From NCBI RefSeq assembly GCF_018604545.1, contig NZ_CP075896.1, positions 496,001 through 560,000 on the forward strand: 64,000 nucleotides of DNA, in the 5' to 3' direction. Within the stretch, counting starts at the first letter, position 1, and every line of letters begins with the position of its first letter. Positions 16,749 through 24,776 of this stretch are shown in pieces. Below the pieces are notes generated by a model. The model was given only the letters and a program-made list of their open reading frames with translations, was not told the DNA's origin and did no database searches. The stretch comes from Streptomyces koelreuteriae. Lineage in GTDB: Bacteria; Actinomycetota; Actinomycetes; Streptomycetales; Streptomycetaceae. The position numbers and the translations under genes are program-made.

Positions 16749-16821
16749 GGCTCCGGGCCCGGTCCGTCCCGCCGGCGCCCCCTGTGATCAACGGTGATCG
16801 ATCCGCCTAGAGTGTCGGGGC

Positions 16822-17619
16822 ATGACGACACAAGCCACCAGCTCAACGCAGACGTATCTCTCCGAGTTGTTCTCCCTGGAAGGCCGCGTCGCGGTGGTCA
16901 CCGGTGGCAGTTCCGGTATCGGTCGCGCCATCACGGGCGCCCTCGCCCGCGCCGGCGCGAGTGTGGTGGTCGTGGCTCGCGGCGAGGCCGGACTGGCCGC
17001 GACGGTGGAGGAGTTGACGGCTCAGGGCTGTCGCGCCGCGTGGGTCAGCGCGGACCTGAGCACGCGCGAGGGTGTGCGGACGGCCGCCGAGCGGGCGGTC
17101 GAGGCGTTCGGGGAGCCCGACATCCTCGTCAACAGCGCCGGGATCAATCTGCGCCCGCCGATGGACGAACTCACCGAGGACGTCTGGGACCTGACGATGG
17201 CCGTGAACCTGGAGGCGCCCTTCCTGCTGGGGCAGCGCTTCGGCCCGGGCATGGCGGAGCGCGGGTTCGGGCGGATCCTGCACATCAGCTCGCAGCAGGC
17301 GCACCGGGCGTTCGTGCAGAGCGGGGCGTACGGCGCCTCCAAGGGCGGACTGGAGTCGCTGGCGCGTTCCCAGGCCGAGGCGTGGTCGCCGCGCGGTGTC
17401 ACCTGCAACGTCCTGGTGCCGGGCTTCGTCATGACGGCGCTCAACAAGCGCCTGTCGTCGGACCCGGAGAAGGTGGCCGCCCTCGCCGAGCGCACGCTGA
17501 TCGGGCGGAACGGCCTGGCCGAGGACTTCGCGGGCGCGGCCGTGTTCCTGGCGAGCCCGGCGTCCGCCTACGTCACCGGGCAGTCGGTCTACGTCGACGG
17601 AGGGATGTCCGTCCACTGA
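16822..17619 (+). CDS. SDR-family NAD(P)-dependent oxidoreductase
   Basis: A 265-residue classical short-chain dehydrogenase: cofactor motif TGGSSGIG at 27-34, NSAG at about 107-110, catalytic Ser in HISSQQ and YGASK with the Tyr/Lys pair. The C-terminal GQSVYVDGGMSVH is typical of 3-ketoacyl-ACP-reductase-like or gluconate 5-dehydrogenase-like SDRs. It is a single gene, convergent with the methyltransferase gene 13 bp away. The substrate is unknown. Confidence 0.9.
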   Translation: MTTQATSSTQTYLSELFSLEGRVAVVTGGSSGIGRAITGALARAGASVVVVARGEAGLAATVEELTAQGCRAAWVSADLSTREGVRTAAERAVEAFGEPDILVNSAGINLRPPMDELTEDVWDLTMAVNLEAPFLLGQRFGPGMAERGFGRILHISSQQAHRAFVQSGAYGASKGGLESLARSQAEAWSPRGVTCNVLVPGFVMTALNKRLSSDPEKVAALAERTLIGRNGLAEDFAGAAVFLASPASAYVTGQSVYVDGGMSVH

Positions 17620-17632
17620 CGCGGCGACCGCA

Positions 17633-18478
17633 TCAGACGGCCGGGCCCGTCCGCCACACGAAGACCTCGGTGCTCGGTGCCCGCTCGGAGAACCGGCCCG
17701 AGGGCGCGGCCTCGCGCAGCAGCAGCCGTAGCTCCGTCTCGAAGTCGTCCCGGCGCCCTTCGAAGAGATGCGGCGCCGAGAACGACATGGAGAACACCCA
17801 GGCGACGACATCGTCGTGGGTCCGCTCCAGCACCTGCCCGCCGGGGACGACGAGACGCCGGGGCCCGGAGAAGCCCGCCCGGGCGAGCACCTCGTCCTCC
17901 GCGCCCGGTGTCCCCTGCGTCAGCACCCCGCGGCCCGCTCGTCGCACGGGCCCGAGGTACCGCTTCACCAGGTCGCCCACGTCCGCGTAGGGGACCGCCG
18001 GGTGCGGCATGCCGTCGACGGTCCGGGGCTCGGTCTTCAGGTCCGCGATGTGCACGAGGGCCCCGCCGGGGCGGAGCATGTCCCGGACGGTCGCGGCCAC
18101 CAGGTCACGGTCCATCCAGTGGAAGGACTGGCCGAAGGTCGCGACGTCGAACGTGCCGAGCCCCGCGGGCAGGTCCTCGGCCCGCGCCCGCACCCAGCGG
18201 GTCCTGGCGCCCACTTCCCGGGCGGCGGCCCCGCGCCCGGCTTCGGCGATCATCCCGCTGTCGGGGTCCACCCCGACGACCTCGCCGAACAGACGCACGA
18301 GGCTCAGGGCGATGGTGCCGGGCCCGCAGCCCACGTCCAGGAGGCGCCCCCGTCCGTCGAGCCGCAACTCCTCGGCGAGCGCGTCCGCCAGCCCGGGTGC
18401 GTAGGGCAGCCGCCCCCGCTCGTAGTAGGCGGCGGTCCCCGCGAACAGCGTGTCGTCCCACTCCCAGCCGACCACCAT
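17633..18478 (-). CDS. Class I SAM-dependent methyltransferase
   Basis: A 281-residue methyltransferase with SAM motif I LLDVGCGPGTIALSL, acidic loop VVGVDPDSGM and motif II region TFDVATFGQSFHWMD. The FHWMD segment is typical of a small-molecule (UbiE/YafE-like) group. The C-terminal half shows no extra domain. It is transcribed alone, between convergent and divergent single genes. The acceptor molecule cannot be inferred from neighbours. Confidence 0.87.
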   Translation of the reverse strand: MVVGWEWDDTLFAGTAAYYERGRLPYAPGLADALAEELRLDGRGRLLDVGCGPGTIALSLVRLFGEVVGVDPDSGMIAEAGRGAAAREVGARTRWVRARAEDLPAGLGTFDVATFGQSFHWMDRDLVAATVRDMLRPGGALVHIADLKTEPRTVDGMPHPAVPYADVGDLVKRYLGPVRRAGRGVLTQGTPGAEDEVLARAGFSGPRRLVVPGGQVLERTHDDVVAWVFSMSFSAPHLFEGRRDDFETELRLLLREAAPSGRFSERAPSTEVFVWRTGPAV

Positions 18479-18669
18479 GCCCGACCACCACCCTCACAGC
18501 ACAGAGTCCCGCGACCACCCGGCCGGTCGACGCCCCGATGATTCCACGACCCCGCCACGCGCCGGGGATCACCGCCGGGGGTCCCCCGTCGGAGAGCGGC
18601 CGACGGGCGCTTGTCAGTGCCCGGTGTCACGCTGGGCACCACAGGACCTGCGGAAGGGAAAGCATCGCC

Positions 18670-19467
18670 ATGATCACCACGGAGTTCGCCCCCGGTTCCC
18701 CCTGTTGGCTCGACCTCGGCGCTCCGGACGTCCGGACCGCCGCCGCCTTCTACGGCGCCGTGCTCGGGTGGGACTACGAGTCCATGGGCGAGAGCGAGGA
18801 CTTCGAGGGCGGGATGTTCCGGAAGGACGGCAAGATCGTCGCCGGGCTCGGCAAGCTCACCGAGGAGGGAGCGCGCTCGGCCTGGATGCTCTACTACAGC
18901 GTCGCCGACGCGGACGCCACGACGAAGGCCGTGGAGCAGTCGGGCGGCACCGTGCGCGTCGCGCCGATGGACCTCGAGGAATGGGGCCGGATGGCGCAGT
19001 ACACCGACCCGCAGGGAGGCCAGTTCGCCGTCTGGCAGCCGGGGACTTCCAAGGGCCTCGACCTCGTCGACGAGCCGGGTTCGCTGTCCTGGACGGAGTT
19101 GATGACGACGGACGCGGCGGCCGCGCGGGCGTTCTACGGCGGACTCTTCGACTGGCAGTTCAGCGACATGCCGATGCCGGGCGACGCGGGCATGTACACC
19201 CTGATCACCCCCGCCGGGCTGCCCGAGGACCGGATGCACGGCGGCCTCGTGGAGCTCCGCCCGGAGGACCTGGATCTGACGGACGGGCGGCCTTACTGGC
19301 ACCCGGTCTTCGCCGTCGCCGACTGCGACGCCGCCGTGGCCAAGGTCAGGGAGTACGGCGGCAGCGTGCAGATGGGGCCCGAGGACATGGAGGGCGTCGG
19401 CCGGCTGGCCGTCTGTCTCGACCCGGCGAAGGCGGACTTCGTGGTGCTCGCTCCGTCCGAGGCCTGA
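18670..19467 (+). CDS. VOC-family protein with two glyoxalase-like domains
   Basis: A 265-residue protein formed by two tandem vicinal-oxygen-chelate units, about 10-125 (CWLDLGAPDVRTAAAFYGAV) and 140-262 (SWTELMTTDAAAARAFYGGL). Similar Streptomyces proteins are annotated as hydroxylases or bleomycin-resistance-like, but few have known function. The ATG at 18670 follows GGAAGGGAAAG and marks the conserved beginning; upstream in-frame sequence is shadow of the methyltransferase gene. It runs convergent with the carbonic anhydrase gene, 10 bp away. Confidence 0.87.
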   Translation: MITTEFAPGSPCWLDLGAPDVRTAAAFYGAVLGWDYESMGESEDFEGGMFRKDGKIVAGLGKLTEEGARSAWMLYYSVADADATTKAVEQSGGTVRVAPMDLEEWGRMAQYTDPQGGQFAVWQPGTSKGLDLVDEPGSLSWTELMTTDAAAARAFYGGLFDWQFSDMPMPGDAGMYTLITPAGLPEDRMHGGLVELRPEDLDLTDGRPYWHPVFAVADCDAAVAKVREYGGSVQMGPEDMEGVGRLAVCLDPAKADFVVLAPSEA

Positions 19468-19477
19468 ACCGGGCGAG

Positions 19478-20203
19478 TCACCACCACCGATGGCTGTCCC
19501 CGGCGATGCGCCGCTTCCCGAGCGGCTGCACCTCGCGCGCGTTGCCCTCGGGGAAGAGGCTCCGGTAGTGCTCCAGCGCGGCGGCGGACGCCTGGACCGG
19601 ATGGGTCAGGACGGTCCAGCGCACGCCGGTGGTGTAGGGGCAGGTCGTGGTGGATCCGACGTAGCGGTAGGACTCGGTGCAGGGCGGCAGCAGGGTGTCG
19701 ATCTCCACATCGGGCACGTCCCAGTGCTCTTCGCTCCGGCGGGCGGACTCCAGCAGCCGGTCCAGTGAGCCGTTGGCGTCGCCCGGGTGGAGGAACACGC
19801 CGAGCACCGCGTACTCCTTCGCACCGGCCCCGTCCCTGTCCCCGTCCCCGGTCGTCCGGGCGTACTTCAGGTGCTGTTCCATCGGGAACACCACCCCGCC
19901 GACGGTGTGCTCGGACGGCGTGTGCCAGTGGATGTCCTCCAGGTGGTACGTGGCGTCGCCGATGCTCATCAGGCAGTCCTGTCCGAGCGGCGGCTCGGCC
20001 TTCACCGAGCCCTCCTCGGGCCGGAGGCAGTCGGGCCGGTGCCGCTTCGGCCGCTCGAAGCTGAGCCGCAGGGAGAGTCGCCCCGGATGGCGCAGGCGCA
20101 GGGGTGGCAGGGCCGAGACATCGATGGCCTGCGGACGGATGTCGACCGGGCTCTGGGACAGAGCGGTGCCGAGGGCGGAGGGGGCAGGGGCGGTCAGGGA
20201 CAC
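19478..20203 (-). CDS. Alpha-type carbonic anhydrase
   Basis: A 241-residue protein with the alpha-carbonic-anhydrase signature: QSPVDI near the N-terminus and zinc ligands His92 and His94 (IHWHTPSEHTV) with His111 (MEQHLKY). The family should hydrate CO2 to bicarbonate. Alpha-CAs of bacteria are usually periplasmic or extracellular, but no signal peptide is seen from this GTG start. The substrate-pocket motif normally YxGSLTTPPC reads YVGSTTTCPY here, so the pocket is altered. It may be a cytoplasmic or divergent form. Zinc dependence fits the metal-rich neighbourhood but no operon link exists. Confidence 0.82.
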   Translation of the reverse strand: MSLTAPAPSALGTALSQSPVDIRPQAIDVSALPPLRLRHPGRLSLRLSFERPKRHRPDCLRPEEGSVKAEPPLGQDCLMSIGDATYHLEDIHWHTPSEHTVGGVVFPMEQHLKYARTTGDGDRDGAGAKEYAVLGVFLHPGDANGSLDRLLESARRSEEHWDVPDVEIDTLLPPCTESYRYVGSTTTCPYTTGVRWTVLTHPVQASAAALEHYRSLFPEGNAREVQPLGKRRIAGDSHRWW

Positions 20204-20342
20204 GGGGCATCACTTTCGGTCGACGGGCGGACGGCCGGGTAGGGACGACCGCATCCTTTTCCCTCGGCGGCGCCCAAGACGCGCCAGGTCACCCGGACTG
20301 CCGAACCCCCGGATCGCGGCCTTGACCCGCTACGGTCGCGAC

Positions 20343-20777
20343 ATGAACCAAGGTCCCGGTGCGGCGGCTCAGGAACCCGGCGAGGACACCGTCCGCGAGT
20401 TCGCCGGTCTGGTGAAGGACTGGGCGGCCGCGATCGTCGCCAACGACCCCGCCCGCATCGCGGGCTTCATGGCGGACGAGTGGGTGATCGTCTCCGAGTC
20501 GGGGATCGACCCGAAGGAGAGGTTTCTCTCCCTCGTGGAGTCCGGGGACCTCACCCACTCCGCGATGGACCTCAGGACCCGGCCGAGGGTCCGCGTCTAC
20601 GGCGACACGGCCGTGGTCACCGGACGGGTCACCAACACGGCCCACTACCAGGGCGAGCGCTACGACGCCGACGAGTGGACGACGGACGTGTTCGTGAAGC
20701 GGGACGGGCGCTGGCGGTGCGTGCTGAGCCAGATCACCTCGGCGGCCCCCGGAACCACATCAGCGGCCCCTGGATGA
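20343..20777 (+). CDS. NTF2-like (DUF4440-type) small protein
   Basis: A 144-residue cone-fold NTF2/SnoaL-like protein with the typical pattern: N-terminal helix (VKDWAAAIVANDPARIAGFM), WVIVSESG strand, then VYGDTAVVTGRV and FVKRDGRWRCVLSQ. The family mixes enzymes and ligand-binding proteins, so no activity is assigned. The ATG at 20343 is preferred because upstream in-frame sequence is the shadow of the carbonic anhydrase gene. The C-terminus carries a small repeat (SAAPGTTSAAPG). The next gene starts 30 bp on behind its own operator. Confidence 0.8.
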   Translation: MNQGPGAAAQEPGEDTVREFAGLVKDWAAAIVANDPARIAGFMADEWVIVSESGIDPKERFLSLVESGDLTHSAMDLRTRPRVRVYGDTAVVTGRVTNTAHYQGERYDADEWTTDVFVKRDGRWRCVLSQITSAAPGTTSAAPG

Positions 20778-20788
20778 GCGTTCAACTG

Positions 20789-20809
20789 ATTTGCATATGA
20801 TGCGCAAAT
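20789..20809. promoter_or_regulatory. Palindromic operator over a leaderless promoter
   Basis: Arms ATTTGC and GCAAAT flank nested GCAT/ATGC arms. Inside lies TATGAT (20796-20801), a good -10 box whose start site would fall on the ATG at 20808. The arrangement TTGCAT-N5-GCGCAA resembles the Nur nickel-regulator consensus TTGCAA-N5-TTGCAA. The identity of the regulator is inference. Confidence 0.5.
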
Positions 20810-21344
20810 GCACGACTACAGCATCAGGGAAGCCACGCCTGCGGACATCGACGGGGCACGGGTGGTGATGCTGGACGCCGTGTACCGCGACTTCGACACC
20901 GGCTATGTGCCGACCTGGCACGCCGACATCATCGACCCGGTGCCGTTCTACGTCGAACCGCCGCGGCACACCCTCCTGGTGGCCGTGGACGAGCGGGACG
21001 GGACGGTGGCGGCCACCGGGGCGCTGGACGCGCGCGGCCCGGCCCATCCGCCGAACCCGCGCTGGCTGGCCGAGCGGTACCCCTCGGGCGAGACCGCGCA
21101 ACTGCGGCGGCTGTACGTGAGCCCCGCGCACCGGCGGCGCGGACTGGCCCGGCGGCTGGTCGAGGGTCTGGTCGACTTCGCCCGGGCCGACGGCGGGTAC
21201 CGGTCCCTCTATCTGCACACGTATCCGCACTCGCCCGGCGCGCTGGGCCTGTGGCGGACGCTGGGCAAGGTGGTGTGCGACGAGCGGGAGGAAGTGCCCG
21301 GCGGCGGCAACGGCGTGGTGCACTTCGAGATTCCCTTCGCCTGA
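20808..21344 (+). CDS. GNAT-family N-acetyltransferase
   Basis: A 178-residue GNAT enzyme: acetyl-CoA loop LYVSPAHRRRGLARRLVEGL near residue 105 and a following LHTYPHSPGALGLWRTLG helix. It should acetylate an amine using acetyl-CoA. The ATG coincides with the expected transcription start, so the message is probably leaderless. No Shine-Dalgarno is visible because the palindrome occupies that space. It appears to lead an operon with a fused ABC permease and an MFS protein, suggesting modification of a small transported molecule. Confidence 0.88.
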   Translation: MHDYSIREATPADIDGARVVMLDAVYRDFDTGYVPTWHADIIDPVPFYVEPPRHTLLVAVDERDGTVAATGALDARGPAHPPNPRWLAERYPSGETAQLRRLYVSPAHRRRGLARRLVEGLVDFARADGGYRSLYLHTYPHSPGALGLWRTLGKVVCDEREEVPGGGNGVVHFEIPFA

Positions 21345-21361
21345 GCACCACGGGGACGACA

Positions 21362-23257
21362 CTGAACACCTCGCACTCACCCCTGCCCAAGGGCCTCACC
21401 GCCCTGCGCGCCCTCGCCCGCGGCGGCGCCCCGACGCTGCTGTGGCGGGCCGTGCTGATGGCCGCCCTGGTGGGCGCGATCGGCCTGCTGCCATGGCTGT
21501 CGCGCACCGACCCGGCGCTGACCGTGCTCAAGGCCCGCTCGGCCGACCGTGACCCGACGCCCGAGACGCTGCGCGCCATCCGCGACCAACTCGGGCTGGA
21601 CGACGGCCCGCTGACGCTGCTCGGCCGCTGGCTGGGCGGGCTGCTGCACGGGGACGCGGGCACCTCGTGGGTGTCCGGCGGCCAGGTGCTGCCGGGCGTC
21701 GTGCAGGGGCTCGGCGCGTCATTGCTGCTGGTGTCCGGGGCCCTGGTGGTCGCGGCGGGCACCGTCGCCGCGGTGTGCGCCCGCACACTCCGGCTCGGCT
21801 CGCGGGGGCGGCTCGCCGCCCGCGGCACCGGCGGCACCGCGTCGGCCGTGCTGGCCGCGCTGCCCGAGTTCCTCGTCGCCTCGGTGCTGGCCTCGGTGAT
21901 CGGCGTCCAGCTCGGCTGGCTGCCCGCGCTCGGCTGGTACGGGCCGCAGTGGATGGTGCTGCCGTCGCTGGCCCTCGGCCTGCCCGCCGGGGCGATCCTC
22001 GGACGGATGCTGGACGACCTGCTGCCCGGCGCCTTCGCCGAGCCGTGGGCCCTGGCCGCCGCGGCACGCGGCATCCCGCCGAAGTCCGTGGCACGGCAGG
22101 CGGTGCGCCGCTGCGTGCCCGGACTGCTGCCCAATCTGGGCCTGTTCGTGGTCGGCCTGACCGGCGGCTCGGTCGCCGTCGAGCAGATCTTCGACATCCC
22201 GGGCCTGGGCCGGCTCACCCTGCACGCCGCCCTCGCCCAGGACCTGCCCGTCCTGCAGACCGGCACCCTCGCCCTCGTCCTGGTCGCGGCCGTCGCCGGT
22301 GTCCTCGCCCGGCTGTCGGCCCGGCTGCTCATCGGGCCCGCGCTGCGCGACGGCGCCCTGCACTCCCTGCACGGCGCAGGCCCGTCCGAGCGCCGCGCCC
22401 TGCCCCTGCTGTACGCGGCGCTGCTCGCCGCCGTCATCGGGTTCGGCCTGCCGCGCGACCCGCTCGCCCTGGACACCCTCGCCCGGCTGCGGGCCCCCTC
22501 GCTTGCGCACCCGTTCGGGACGGACGCGCTCGGCCGGGACGTCCTCGCCCGGGTCTCCCACGGCGCGCTGACCACCCTCGGCATCGCCCTCGCGGTGAGC
22601 GCCGCCGCGCTCCTCGTGGGGCTGCTGCTGGGGCTGCTGCCGAGGCTGTCCGGGCCGCTGGTCGACACCGTCAGTGCCGTGCCGCCCGTCCTGGCGGGAC
22701 TGCTCGTCGCCGGTGTCGCGGGCAGCGGGCCCTGGACGCCCGCGTTCGCCGTGGGTGTCCTCGCCTGGTCCCCGCTGGCCGCCCACACGTCCTCCCTGCT
22801 GCGGCAGGAACGCGCCACCACGCATCTGGCCGCGACCCGGGCGCTGGGCGCCGGCCGCTGGTATCTGCTCTGGCACGAACTGCTGCCCGCCGTGCTGTCG
22901 CCGGTGACCCGGCACGCCCTGCTCCGGCTGCCCGGTGTCGCGCTGAGCCTCGCCGCCCTCGGCTTCCTGGGCCTGGGCGCCCAGCCGCCGTCCCCCGAGT
23001 GGGGTCTGCTGCTCGCCGAGAACCAGCCGTACGCCGAGCGCGCCCCGTGGGCCGTCCTCTTCCCCGCCGCCGTCCTCGCCCTGCTGGGGGCGCTCGCGGT
23101 CACGGCCGCGGGCGGCGTACGGCTGCCCCGGCGGCGTGGGCGGCCCGAGGGCCCGGCCGGGCCGCCCGGGGAGCGGGTCATGCCCCCGCAGCGGCGGCGG
23201 GACAGCGCCGACGCCCTCCTGGCCCCCGTGTCCACCTCACCGACAGAAGAGCGATGA
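21362..23257 (+). CDS. Fused dipeptide/nickel-type ABC permease (DppB-DppC in one chain)
   Basis: About 630 residues holding two complete peptide/nickel-type permeases in series: a DppB/NikB-like half (to about residue 330) and a DppC/NikC-like half (PFGTDALGRDVLARVSHG onward). Both halves carry EAA-type cytoplasmic loops (LAAAARGIPPKS and AATRALGAGRW). The start is uncertain: no ATG lies before the first membrane helix, CTG 21362 has GGGGAC before it, and GTG 21452 or ATG 21458 would cut into the helix. No substrate-binding protein or ATPase gene is in the window, so the importer is incomplete here. The stop overlaps the MFS start. Confidence 0.85.
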   Translation: MNTSHSPLPKGLTALRALARGGAPTLLWRAVLMAALVGAIGLLPWLSRTDPALTVLKARSADRDPTPETLRAIRDQLGLDDGPLTLLGRWLGGLLHGDAGTSWVSGGQVLPGVVQGLGASLLLVSGALVVAAGTVAAVCARTLRLGSRGRLAARGTGGTASAVLAALPEFLVASVLASVIGVQLGWLPALGWYGPQWMVLPSLALGLPAGAILGRMLDDLLPGAFAEPWALAAAARGIPPKSVARQAVRRCVPGLLPNLGLFVVGLTGGSVAVEQIFDIPGLGRLTLHAALAQDLPVLQTGTLALVLVAAVAGVLARLSARLLIGPALRDGALHSLHGAGPSERRALPLLYAALLAAVIGFGLPRDPLALDTLARLRAPSLAHPFGTDALGRDVLARVSHGALTTLGIALAVSAAALLVGLLLGLLPRLSGPLVDTVSAVPPVLAGLLVAGVAGSGPWTPAFAVGVLAWSPLAAHTSSLLRQERATTHLAATRALGAGRWYLLWHELLPAVLSPVTRHALLRLPGVALSLAALGFLGLGAQPPSPEWGLLLAENQPYAERAPWAVLFPAAVLALLGALAVTAAGGVRLPRRRGRPEGPAGPPGERVMPPQRRRDSADALLAPVSTSPTEER

Positions 23258-24552
23258 CCGACCCCGCCTCCCGCGTGCCGGCCCGCCGGTCCGCCCGTAC
23301 GCCCAAGACCCCGCGTGAGAGCACCTGGCGGCTCTGGAAGGAGCTGTCGCCGCTGCTGCGGCTGCTGATCCTCACCCAGCTCGCCTTCAACATCGGCTTC
23401 TACGCCGTCCTGCCGTTCCTCGCCGAGCACCTCGGCACCGCGATCGGCATGGCGGGCTGGCTGGTCGGGTTCGTGCTCGGGCTGCGCACCTTCAGCCAGC
23501 AGGGGCTGTTCGTGGTCGGCGGCTGGCTCGTCGACCGGTTCGGGGTGCGGCCCGTCGTGCTGGCCGGCTGTGCGCTGCGGATCGCCGGGTTCGCGTGGCT
23601 GGGGTACGCGGAGGCGAGCTGGGCCGTGATCGGCGCCGTGCTGGTGATCGGTTTCGCCGCCGCGCTGTTCTCCCCCGCCGTGGAGTCCGAGGTGGCCCGC
23701 CAGGCGGTGGTCTGGGAGGAGGAGGGACACGGCTCGCGCACGCGTCTCCTCGCCCTGTTCAGCGTCGCGGGGCAGGCCGGGGCCTTCGTCGGGCCGCTGC
23801 TCGGCGGACTGCTGCTCGCCGTCGACTTCCGCACCGCGTGCCTCGCCGGCGCGGCGGTCTTCGTCCTCGTGCTGGCCGGGCATCTGTGGCTGATGCCGCA
23901 GCACATCCCGGGCCGGGTCCGCACCCGGGAGCGGGGCGGGGCGCGCCTGCTGCTGCGCAACCGCCGCTTCCTGGCCCTGTGCGGCGCGTACGGCTCGTAC
24001 CTGCTCGCCTACAACCAGCTCTATCTGGCCCTGCCGGACGAGGTGCAGCGCGCGGCGGGCTCCCAGGCGCCGTTGTCCTGGCTGTTCGCGCTGTCCTCGG
24101 TGCTGGTGGTGTTCACCCAGCTGCCGGTGACCCGCTGGGCGGGCGACCGGCTGGACCTGCGCCGCTCCATGACGGCGGGGCTGCTGCTGATCGCGGCCGG
24201 TTTCGCGGTGGTGGCCGCGGCGCGCCCCGCCGGGTGGACGGACCTCGCCGGGCTGCTGCCCGCCGCGGGCTTCGTCGTACTGCTCACCGTGGGACAGATG
24301 CTGGTCGTGCCCGCCGCCCGCGCCTGGGTGCCCGACCTCGCCGAGGAGGGCCGGATCGGCCTCTACATGGGCGCGCTGTCCTCCGTCTCGGGCCTGATCG
24401 TCCTGGCCGGCAGCGCGGCCACCGGCTCCCTTCTCGACCTCGGCCTCCCGGCCGCCGTGCCCTGGCTGCTCCTCGCGGCCGTACCGGCCCTGACGGTGGC
24501 TCTGCTGCCGCGCCGGGAGGAGCGGGCCGAGGAGGCGGACGCGGCGGCCTGA
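23254..24552 (+). CDS. MFS transporter (12-TM, DHA1-like)
   Basis: A 432-residue major-facilitator protein with 12 predicted helices and motif A as GGWLVDRFGVRPVV. The N-terminal cytoplasmic tail of about 30 residues is basic. It is coupled to the fused permease by ATGA. In opine-metallophore systems such as staphylopine (cnt), an MFS exporter lies next to a peptide/nickel-type importer; that precedent makes a metal-chelator shuttle possible. Drug or peptide efflux is equally possible. The gene ends the operon, 224 bp before the kinase. Confidence 0.87.
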   Translation: MTDPASRVPARRSARTPKTPRESTWRLWKELSPLLRLLILTQLAFNIGFYAVLPFLAEHLGTAIGMAGWLVGFVLGLRTFSQQGLFVVGGWLVDRFGVRPVVLAGCALRIAGFAWLGYAEASWAVIGAVLVIGFAAALFSPAVESEVARQAVVWEEEGHGSRTRLLALFSVAGQAGAFVGPLLGGLLLAVDFRTACLAGAAVFVLVLAGHLWLMPQHIPGRVRTRERGGARLLLRNRRFLALCGAYGSYLLAYNQLYLALPDEVQRAAGSQAPLSWLFALSSVLVVFTQLPVTRWAGDRLDLRRSMTAGLLLIAAGFAVVAAARPAGWTDLAGLLPAAGFVVLLTVGQMLVVPAARAWVPDLAEEGRIGLYMGALSSVSGLIVLAGSAATGSLLDLGLPAAVPWLLLAAVPALTVALLPRREERAEEADAAA

Positions 24553-24776
24553 TCCGGTAGGCGGCGGCGCGGGGGCCCGGGGGCAACCGCGCGCACCGCA
24601 CCTCACCCCGCCGGGCGATGTCTCCGCTCGGATTTCCGGGACCGTACCGGCCCTCGACACCGCCGTGGAGATCATCGGTCACTCGGCGCCAGTATCCTGG
24701 GTCGGCTGCGCGTCCCCCGCCAACCCCCGCCTCAAAACGGGGAGTTCGGCCTGCGGCGACGTACCTTCCCATACGC

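Noticed and set aside
20929..24675. Long minus-strand open frame (over 1,200 codons) across the permease/MFS operon
   Set aside because: Low-complexity Arg/Pro/Ala/Ser translation typical of an antisense frame in high-GC DNA; the plus-strand genes have clear domains.
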